A program made the translations under genes and the position numbers. Shown piece by piece: positions 6,824 to 12,664 of a DNA stretch of 13,229 nt. Under the pieces are notes generated by a model, which saw only the letters and a program-made list of their open reading frames with translations, did not search any database and was not told the DNA's origin. This stretch comes from Comamonadaceae bacterium (lineage in GTDB: Bacteria > Pseudomonadota > Gammaproteobacteria > Burkholderiales > Burkholderiaceae_C), in contig CANFZJ010000046.1 in the NCBI GenBank assembly GCA_947451445.1, forward strand, positions 1 through 13,229, in the 5' to 3' direction. Numbering within the stretch: the first letter of the stretch is position 1; each line of letters begins with the position of its first letter.

Positions 6824-9800
6824 CTACGGCATGGCCAGCTGCAAATCGGCCTGTGGATGCCAGTCTTTGTCGTTTTCCACGGTTTTGGCTGCGCCTAAAA
6901 ACAAGCGCTCCAGCGGCAAATTTTGCGCCGCCAGGTAATCGCGCACGGCGACGCCACGCTGCACGGCCAGTTGCTGGGTACGCTCTTCGTCCACCGGCAG
7001 ATTGGCTAGCAGCAGCTGCTCCATTTCGGGCACAGACAAGTCTTTGAGCAGGCCGATGGCGTTGCGCGGTTTGGGCATGTTGGCGCTTTTGTAGACGGCT
7101 TTGAGCAGATCGGGGTATTCGGCTGCGCCCACGGCCAAGCCTTTGAGCGCGTCGGCATCGGCGTCGGCACGGGTGGCCCCCCCCGTGACGGCGGCACGGC
7201 GCTTTTCGGCCAGCACGCGGCGTTGCAGGCGCTCACGCTGCATGGCGTCGCGCTCCACGGCCAGGCTGGCGCTGCCCACGACGGTCATCTTCAGGGCCGG
7301 GCGGTCGGCCAGCACCTTGGCCACCTTGTCCAGATTTTGCTGGGCCTCGGGTGACAGCACCGCGCTGCCGGGCGCAAAGCCCACCTGGCCCATCTCACCC
7401 GCGCCGCCGCCGAACGCATGCGCCAGCAGACTGAACGGCGAGGTGATGGCCTTGGCGATGAGGTTGCCCAGTATCTTGAAGATGACCGGGCCGATGCGGA
7501 ACTGCGGGTCGTTCAGCGAGCCGGAGATCGGCAGGTCCAGGTCGATCACGCCATTGCTGTCGGCCAACAACGCCGTCGCCAGCCGAACCGGCAGGCTGGC
7601 AGGCGCGCCGGGTACTGCGTCACCAAAGGTGAGTTGGTTGAGCTTGATGCTGTTGCTGGCGGTGAGTTGGCCGTCGGGCTGGATGGCGTAGTGCACGTCC
7701 ACGCTGAGTTTGCCGCGCTCGATACCGTGGCCCACATAACGCACGCTGTAGGGCGACAGCGCAGGCAGCTCCAGGTCGCGTACCTTGGCGCCGATATCCA
7801 ACGCCAGCGGCTTGGCCAGCGGGTTGAGCTTGCCCAGAATCTCCAGCGACGCCGTGCCCTCGGCCCGGCCCCGCAGCTCCAGGTCGGCCAGTTGCACCTG
7901 GCCCTGCTCTGCCACCGACGAGAACGCGCCCAGCTTACCGGTCAACTCGCTCAGGTTGGCGCTGTAGTTGGGTTTGACGAAACGGTCAGAAAACAGCACC
8001 TTGCCGTTCACCAGACTGATGCCGCCAAACCGAACCACGGCAGAAGGCTCGGTCGGGGAATTTACGTCTTTTATGCCATTGGCGCTTGCAGCACCTGCGG
8101 TAGTAGCTACTTTATTTGTAGCATCTGGCACGGCAGGTGGAGTGGGCTTCACCAGGTCTTGCAGGTTGATGCGGCCGGTTTCATCGACCACCACGCGGGC
8201 GTAGAAGTCGCTCAGCGCGGTTTCCTTCACGTCCACCCGGGTGGCGGCTCCGGGCTTCAGCGCCACGTCCAGCCCGCGCAGGTTCAGCAGCTTCCAGCTC
8301 AATAGTTCACGGCCCTGGACCACGTTGCCGGTCGCATCTGCGGCGTTGGAAGTCGGCAGCGTACTGCCTGCCGAGCGGTTGGCGCGGAATTCCTCCAGCG
8401 TGCCGTCGCCCTGCACCTTCAAAACCAAGCCCACCGGGCTGTCGCTGTAGGCCAGCTGGCCTTTGAAACTGGTGTCGGCGCGCAAGATGTCCACGTTCAG
8501 CGATGCGCCGTAGTACGGCTCCAGCGCGTGCAGCGGCAGGTGCACCAGGTCGAGTTGGCCTTGCGCGGCCAGGGGTTGCAAGGCCAGCGTGCCCTTGTAC
8601 GACAGCCGCCCCGGCTCGGTGTTGCCCGCGGCCATGCGTGCCGACACGCTCAGGGGCGATGCTTTGGCGCTGCCGGGGACCAGGTTTTTCATCTGCAGTT
8701 GCAGAGCCGTCACGTCAAACGCCACCCGCCCGGCAGGGGTCTGGTCCTGGTAGGACACGGTGCCGCCTGACAGCTGCAGATCGGCGACGGACACCGCCCA
8801 TGGCTTGCTGGGCGCAGCGGCTGTGGCCGGACTGGCGGTTGGACTGGAGGATTTGAGCCAGCGCTCAAACATCCAGCGCTGGTCCGCACCGCGCTCCACC
8901 TTCACGACAGGGTCGGTGACGGCCAGTTTGCCGATGCCGATGCGGTGCTGCACCAGGTCCACCTGGGTCTGGGTGAGCTGCAGCTGGCGCAGGCTGGCCA
9001 GGGCTGTATTGGCAGGCTTGGCACCCTTGCTGCCGCTCTTGCCATTGTTATTAGTAGCAAGTGCGGTTTCCCCTAGAGAAAGCGCATCTAGGGTGAGCTG
9101 TTTAGCGGTGATTTGCAGCGCGTCCGGGGCGGTCCACTGCAGCTGCAAGTCGGCACTGAGCTGGCCGGTCAGCCGAGGTTCCAGCAGGTCGGCCACATAC
9201 GGTGCGGCCATGGCCAACGGCAAGCCCCCCAGACTGGCATCCACCTGCGCCTGCTGGTCGGTCGCGCTGCCAGAAAAGCGCAACTCACTGGCTTTGGCCG
9301 ATGCGGCACCGTCGTCCACCTGCACCACACCGCTGAACTGCAACGGCTGGGTCGATAGTGTGGGCAGGGGCCAGGTGATGGCCGATGCGTCGAGCACCAT
9401 GTCGTGCAGCGCCACCCGGGCAGCGGGACGGGTTTGCGCGTCGGCCCAATGCACCGAGCCGCCGCGCAGGGCCAGCTTGTCCAGCGTGATCTGCCAGCCG
9501 GGTTGGGCATCTTTTATGCCGCTAGCGCTTGTTTTACCTGCGCTAGCAGCTATGTTTTTAGTAGCAACCGGCTGACCCAACAGGTTCATGTGGCCTGCAG
9601 CGTCGCGGCGCACGTCCAGCGCGGGCGCAACGATGTCGACGGACGCGATCTTGGCGGTTTGCTCGAGCGGGCGCAGATCGTCCAGCGCCACTCTCACAGT
9701 GTCCAACGCCAGCCAGCCCACGCCCTGCGGATTGGCGACTTGGATGTGGTCGGCCTGCAGCACGCCACGGATGCGCAGCACGGCCTTGGGTGTCTGCTCA

Positions 9801-10588
9801 AACGCCAGTTGCAGATCGGCCTGCAGCACAGCGCCCTGCAGCTTGACCGGCAGGCTGGCGGGCAGGTAGGGCAAATATGGGGCCAGGTCCAGGTTTTTGA
9901 TCTGAAAGCTGCCGTCGGTCTTGCGCGAATCGGCAAACGGCGTGCTCTGCGCGGCCGAGTCAAAGCTGCTGCCGTTGAGGGTGAATGCCAGATGGGGTGC
10001 CACCTTGACAGCGCGCTGTGAATCCAGATTGCTCAAAAATGGTACGGCCAGGTGCAGGTCGCGCAGGGTGTGGGTGGCGTGCACCGGCTGGTCGTTAAAG
10101 TCAGCCGCGCCGCCGGTCAGCGTGATGTTGTACACCGCAAACGACGGCGTAGGGCTGGGCTGGGGGTCCGGCGGGGTCGCCAGCTTGGCTAGCACGTCGT
10201 CAAAGTCGTAGCGCCCGTCGCCCAGGTGGGTGGCCCGCAGCATGGGCTGGTCCAACGCCACCGCGTCCACCACCGGGGCCAGCCGCCGCAACGACTGCCA
10301 CAGCGCCACGTCCAGCAGGATATGTTTGATCTGCAACTGTGGAGCAGCAGACCCCGGTGGCCCGGCCACCGACAGATCGTCCACCGCCAAGGCCAACGTC
10401 CAGGGGTGAAAGTCCACATGGCCCACCTGTACTTGGCGGCCCAGCTTGGCACTGCCGATTTTTTCCGCCTGGCTTTTCACCAGATACGGCACTGCCAGCC
10501 AGGCCAAGGCCCACAGTAGCAACAAAGTCGCCAGCGCCCAGAGCGCGCGGCGCAACCATTTATTTTTGGAAAGAAAGTCGAAGGTCAT
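6824..10588 (-). CDS. DUF748 / AsmA-like envelope protein with degenerate OmpA-like C-terminus
   Basis: Protein of about 1254 residues. A basic N-terminus (MTFDFLSKNKWLRR) precedes one membrane helix (about 14-36); the rest should be periplasmic. It has the repetitive, beta-rich character of AsmA-like/DUF748 proteins, whose relatives (TamB, YhdP) are thought to bridge lipids between the two membranes. Typical DUF748 passages are visible, for example VLFSDRFVKPNYSANLSEL in the second half. From about residue 1070 a sequence like an OmpA domain appears (GFAPGSAVLSPEAQQNLDKV), but VVGSASLAVERD replaces the usual GHTD motif. Two related short repeats encode Ala/Lys/Ser linkers at about 341-360 and 821-841. 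The frame is open to 10834; I prefer the ATG at 10588, with 10597 as a near alternative, since the upstream extension lacks any family resemblance. No strong ribosome binding site is seen for either start. Function is inferred from the family only. Confidence 0.85.
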   Translation of the reverse strand: MTFDFLSKNKWLRRALWALATLLLLWALAWLAVPYLVKSQAEKIGSAKLGRQVQVGHVDFHPWTLALAVDDLSVAGPPGSAAPQLQIKHILLDVALWQSLRRLAPVVDAVALDQPMLRATHLGDGRYDFDDVLAKLATPPDPQPSPTPSFAVYNITLTGGAADFNDQPVHATHTLRDLHLAVPFLSNLDSQRAVKVAPHLAFTLNGSSFDSAAQSTPFADSRKTDGSFQIKNLDLAPYLPYLPASLPVKLQGAVLQADLQLAFEQTPKAVLRIRGVLQADHIQVANPQGVGWLALDTVRVALDDLRPLEQTAKIASVDIVAPALDVRRDAAGHMNLLGQPVATKNIAASAGKTSASGIKDAQPGWQITLDKLALRGGSVHWADAQTRPAARVALHDMVLDASAITWPLPTLSTQPLQFSGVVQVDDGAASAKASELRFSGSATDQQAQVDASLGGLPLAMAAPYVADLLEPRLTGQLSADLQLQWTAPDALQITAKQLTLDALSLGETALATNNNGKSGSKGAKPANTALASLRQLQLTQTQVDLVQHRIGIGKLAVTDPVVKVERGADQRWMFERWLKSSSPTASPATAAAPSKPWAVSVADLQLSGGTVSYQDQTPAGRVAFDVTALQLQMKNLVPGSAKASPLSVSARMAAGNTEPGRLSYKGTLALQPLAAQGQLDLVHLPLHALEPYYGASLNVDILRADTSFKGQLAYSDSPVGLVLKVQGDGTLEEFRANRSAGSTLPTSNAADATGNVVQGRELLSWKLLNLRGLDVALKPGAATRVDVKETALSDFYARVVVDETGRINLQDLVKPTPPAVPDATNKVATTAGAASANGIKDVNSPTEPSAVVRFGGISLVNGKVLFSDRFVKPNYSANLSELTGKLGAFSSVAEQGQVQLADLELRGRAEGTASLEILGKLNPLAKPLALDIGAKVRDLELPALSPYSVRYVGHGIERGKLSVDVHYAIQPDGQLTASNSIKLNQLTFGDAVPGAPASLPVRLATALLADSNGVIDLDLPISGSLNDPQFRIGPVIFKILGNLIAKAITSPFSLLAHAFGGGAGEMGQVGFAPGSAVLSPEAQQNLDKVAKVLADRPALKMTVVGSASLAVERDAMQRERLQRRVLAEKRRAAVTGGATRADADADALKGLAVGAAEYPDLLKAVYKSANMPKPRNAIGLLKDLSVPEMEQLLLANLPVDEERTQQLAVQRGVAVRDYLAAQNLPLERLFLGAAKTVENDKDWHPQADLQLAMP
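8064..8126. repeat. In-frame dispersed repeat, copy B (degenerate)
   Basis: This stretch inside the DUF748 gene aligns without gaps to 9507-9569 at roughly three quarters of positions, sharing TCTTTTATGCC, GGCGCTTGC/AGCGCTTG, ACCTGCG and TTTGTAGCA/TTAGTAGCA. Its AT-rich words (TTTATTTGTAGC) stand out from the GC-rich gene around it. On the coding strand it gives the linker ATNKVATTAGAASANGIKDV, similar to the peptide made by copy A. Confidence 0.6.
9507..9569. repeat. In-frame dispersed repeat, copy A (palindromic)
   Basis: Contains the perfect inverted repeat GCTAGCGC (9521-9528) / GCGCTAGC (9540-9547) around an AT-rich loop, and is flanked by TTTTATGCC and TTTTTAGTAGCAAC. It is read in frame as the linker ATKNIAASAGKTSASGIKDA in the DUF748 protein. 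The word set (GCTAGCGCTTGTTTTA, TATGCC, TAGCAGCTAT) is one I associate with a short repeat scattered through Comamonadaceae genomes, from memory only. Confidence 0.65.
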
Positions 10589-10668
10589 AGCGGGCATTTT
10601 GCCGCCAGACGCAACCGATGCCACAGGGTAAAACCACGCGTATAGAGCACTCCGCCGCAGGAGAGCCC

Positions 10669-10716
10669 AAAAAATGAAAGCCCGGACGGTAGGGAGTGAT
10701 CCTGGCCGCCGGGCTT
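10669..10716 (-). terminator. Possible intrinsic terminator or attenuator upstream of the DUF748 gene
   Basis: Read on the minus strand, AAGCCCGG-CGG pairs with CCG-T-CCGGGCTT (11 base pairs with one bulge, loop about 16), then TCA and six Ts follow. It points at the DUF748 gene start, 80 bases further on. If that gene is transcribed from beyond 10716 this would act as an attenuator; otherwise it may end an unseen minus-strand transcript. The T-run is separated from the stem by three bases, which weakens the call. Confidence 0.4.
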
Positions 10717-10968
10717 GACGGCGGACTTCGCAGTCCATGCCGTCTGGGGTTGCAAGGGAGAGATTGATGTCCCCCATTGCTTTGAAGGCAAGAGATTGCC
10801 TCCATATAGTACCGGGGCTGCTGCATACCACCATCGCAAAATGTCAGGTGGCACTGGCTCCTACCGGTGAGCGCCTGTTGAAGCAGGCGATGTCAATTTA
10901 AGCGATGCCTGCCCGTATTGCAAATCTACTTTTCAATGCGTAAACCGCCGCTGATTAAGCCAATTTCC

Positions 10969-10998
10969 TTGACAAAACTTACGCAAAAAGCGTACTAG
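10969..10998 (+). promoter_or_regulatory. Weak sigma70-like promoter candidate
   Basis: A perfect -35 TTGACA (10969-10974) is followed after 18 bases by TACTAG (10993-10998), a poor -10 (3 of 6). A start near 11005 would lie just before the hairpin at 11014-11047. No gene follows for about 580 bases. Chance occurrence is quite possible. Confidence 0.25.
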
Positions 10999-11330
10999 AC
11001 GGGCATAAAAATGGTGCAGCCCCGCGTATTTGAGATGCGGTTTGCACAAAATTGACCGCTTATTCGGGGGTTTAGGCAGGTAAATTTAAGTTTCATTCTT
11101 TTGGTATACACACCGTTCCAAAAAATGCCCAGGCATTGCCTCACAGCGCCCCCACCAGACCAATGCGTTCAGGCACAACTACACAAGCCCCCCTCGCTTA
11201 GCGCCAGCCATACCGGCGTGGCTTGCTTCCATTAACGTAGCAGCAGCACGCCACCAACCCGCCCAGCGCACCACACTGGACATGCGCAGGTGGCAGCACA
11301 GAAATCGCCATTTTTTGCCCATTTTCAGCA

Positions 11331-11357
11331 TTTGTTATTCAAATTTAGAATAACAAA
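11331..11357. promoter_or_regulatory. Perfect dyad with LysR-type geometry (putative operator)
   Basis: TTTGTTATTC (11331-11340) and GAATAACAAA (11348-11357) are perfect 10-base inverted arms around a 7-base spacer. The core ATTC-N7-GAAT fits the T-N11-A pattern bound by LysR-type regulators. Its centre (11344) lies about 64 bases before the start predicted from the promoter at 11372-11401, the usual place for the recognition site of such activators. No regulator gene is in the window. Confidence 0.55.
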
Positions 11358-11371
11358 CCAACTTCATATTC

Positions 11372-11401
11372 TTGACTCGATATTAATAGTCCTCCTAGAA
11401 T
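11372..11401 (+). promoter_or_regulatory. Sigma70-type promoter of the lytic transglycosylase gene
   Basis: TTGACT (11372-11377, 5 of 6) and TAGAAT (11396-11401, 5 of 6) are separated by 18 bases in a locally AT-rich stretch. Transcription would begin near 11408 and leave a leader of about 180 bases before the gene at 11587. The leader contains GTCCC/GGGAC (11407-11428) and ATTGCG-CAA-CGCAAT (11536-11550) hairpins. Confidence 0.6.
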
Positions 11402-11586
11402 TCGCCGTCCCCCCCATAGACTAGGGACAACCCGAACCCGCCGCCGACCTCCGGCACCAGTCAAACCGCTGCCTCCGACATACAGGCCACGCAGCACATT
11501 GATGGCGACGAACCCAATCGAAGTGCCCTAAGCGAATTGCGCAACGCAATCCAGTCGCCCCAGGCCTTCGCGAGACGAGGAGTGCT

Positions 11587-12396
11587 ATGACAGCGTTACA
11601 CAAGATGGGCCAAGGGCTGCGAACTTTCGCCGCCGACATCGCCCAAGGCTTTTTTGAAATTACCCACAACGGTTTTGCCCTGCTGGGCTTGTTGGTGGCT
11701 TTTGGCGTGGTCACCATGACCGCCCGGCCCGATCTGCGCCAAGTGGCAGAAGTCCAACTGATGGGCTGGTTGCAAGAGCGCCAGGTGGACAGCACTGGCA
11801 CCGACACCGAAGAGGTGTCAATGGACGCGGTAGACCGCGCCACCGCCAGCAACCCGCAAGACCTGCCCAAACAGCAGGCCGCCGTAGCCTACTGGCTGAG
11901 CAAAAAATACCATGTCGCGGCCGAACCGGTCAGCGCGCTGGTGGCAGAGGCCTATGACCTGGGCCGCCGCGCCAAGCTCGACCCCACGCTGATTCTGGCC
12001 GTCATGGCCATCGAGTCCGGCTTTAACCCTTTCGCCCAGAGCGCGGTGGGAGCCCAGGGCCTGATGCAGGTGATGACCCGTGTACACACCGAGAAATACG
12101 AAGTTTTCGGCGGCAAGCTGGCCGCGTTTGACCCGCTAACCAACCTGCGCGTGGGCGTCAAGGTGTTGCAAGAATGCATTTCCCGCGCGGGCTCCATTGA
12201 GGGCGGCCTGCGCTACTACGTGGGTGCCGCCAATATCCAGGACGATGGCGGCTACGCAGGCAAGGTGATGGCCGAACATGGCCGTCTGCAGCAAGTCGCC
12301 GCTGGCCGGAATGCATCCACCGTAGTGCGGGCTGCTGCCGTAACCAAGCCCGTGGCCCAAGCCGATGAAAAAGTAGCGTTGCTGACCGCCTACTAA
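11587..12396 (+). CDS. Membrane-anchored lytic transglycosylase (SLT domain)
   Basis: Predicted murein lytic transglycosylase of 269 residues, cleaving the MurNAc-GlcNAc bond with formation of the 1,6-anhydro product. A single uncleaved membrane helix (about 28-46) anchors it in the inner membrane, with the domain in the periplasm. The SLT (goose-lysozyme-like) domain spans about 115-225. AIESGFNP (141-148) holds the catalytic Glu143, and GAQGLMQVM (155-163) is the second family motif. The usual third motif A-Y-N-x-G is altered to YYVGAAN (210-216), so substrate contacts may differ. An Ala/Val-rich tail of about 40 residues follows. The ATG at 11587 has GAGGAG four bases upstream, and an in-frame stop at 11500 rules out a longer protein. 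Upstream lies a promoter with a LysR-like dyad. The next gene's -35 box may overlap its 3' end. Confidence 0.9.
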   Translation: MTALHKMGQGLRTFAADIAQGFFEITHNGFALLGLLVAFGVVTMTARPDLRQVAEVQLMGWLQERQVDSTGTDTEEVSMDAVDRATASNPQDLPKQQAAVAYWLSKKYHVAAEPVSALVAEAYDLGRRAKLDPTLILAVMAIESGFNPFAQSAVGAQGLMQVMTRVHTEKYEVFGGKLAAFDPLTNLRVGVKVLQECISRAGSIEGGLRYYVGAANIQDDGGYAGKVMAEHGRLQQVAAGRNASTVVRAAAVTKPVAQADEKVALLTAY

Positions 12397-12410
12397 GCGT
12401 CCGCTACACT
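12382..12410 (+). promoter_or_regulatory. Putative glyA promoter overlapping the end of the upstream gene
   Basis: CTGACC (12382-12387, 4 of 6) and TACACT (12405-12410, 4 of 6) are spaced by 17 bases. The -35 lies inside the last codons of the transglycosylase gene. A start near 12416-12417 would coincide with the first base of a stem (GGTACGC) that closes part of the leader structure. A weaker alternative, TTGACG (12556-12561) with CATGAA (12579-12584), lies within the leader. Confidence 0.45.
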
Positions 12411-12415
12411 AGCCA

Positions 12416-12629
12416 GGTACGCAACTGGCGATAGGCGTGGCACTTTTAACCCTTTAAAAGTGCCCATGCTGACGTGGACCACCACAGCGACCTTCTCCGC
12501 AAGGCCCTGTGGGCAACCACTAGGAAGCGTACCGCCAGCACCAATTTTCAAAGCTTTGACGGCGCAGCCGATTCGAAACATGAAAGTTGCCTAACGTAAG
12601 TGCTGGCGTTCAGCCGTTCGCCTGGGCAC
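12416..12629 (+). promoter_or_regulatory. Structured glyA leader with competing pairings (candidate regulatory RNA)
   Basis: Pairings seen in order: GGTACGC (12416-12422) with GCGTACC (12527-12533); an 11-base-pair hairpin GGCACTTTTAA/TTAAAAGTGCC (12439-12464); a hairpin CCACAG..CCTT / AAGG..CTGTGG (12482-12512); and a long imperfect hairpin in which CGCCAGCAC (12533-12541) pairs with GTGCTGGCG (12600-12608) and CAATTTTCA (12542-12550) with TGAAAGTTG (12581-12589). The CGCCAG strand can instead pair with CTGGCG (12425-12430), and GTGCTGGCG can pair with CGCC..GCAC (12619-12629). Such exclusive choices are what leader switches use. I do not recognise it as a known riboswitch, and no ligand is implied. 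Confidence 0.4.
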
Positions 12630-12664
12630 CTCCACCCAAAGCCCCTCGCTTGACAAGGACTGCC

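Larger units (their letters stand above)
10589..11330. other. Gene-free region with several hairpins
   Basis: No coding region is supported here; the in-frame extension of the DUF748 gene to 10834 has no family resemblance. Structures seen: a terminator-like hairpin for the minus strand (10669-10716); a strong hairpin GACGGCGGACT / AGTCC-AT-GCCGTC (10717-10744); CGCCTG/CAGGCG (10872-10889), whose second arm could instead pair with GCCTGC at 10906-10911; and a two-part hairpin GTGCA..CCGC / GCGG..TGCAC (11014-11047). A -35-like TTGACA lies at 10969. From about 11111 to 11330 I see only weak structure. It may hold a small RNA or an upstream leader, but nothing proves transcription. Confidence 0.5.

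Noticed and set aside
10589..10834. N-terminal extension of the DUF748 protein by 82 residues
   Set aside because: The extension has no family resemblance and contains a terminator-like hairpin. The start at 10588 gives a normal basic N-terminus plus membrane helix.
11502..11531. Nine-codon open frame (MATNPIEVP) in the transglycosylase leader
   Set aside because: Too short, without a ribosome binding site or regulatory codons.
12439..12464. Hairpin as intrinsic terminator of the transglycosylase gene
   Set aside because: The stem is perfect, but no T-run follows it (CATGCTG), so I treat it as part of the glyA leader.
12416..12608. Leader as 6S RNA, SRP RNA, or glycine, SAH or TPP riboswitch
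   Set aside because: None of the conserved sequence blocks of those RNAs that I remember can be found in it.
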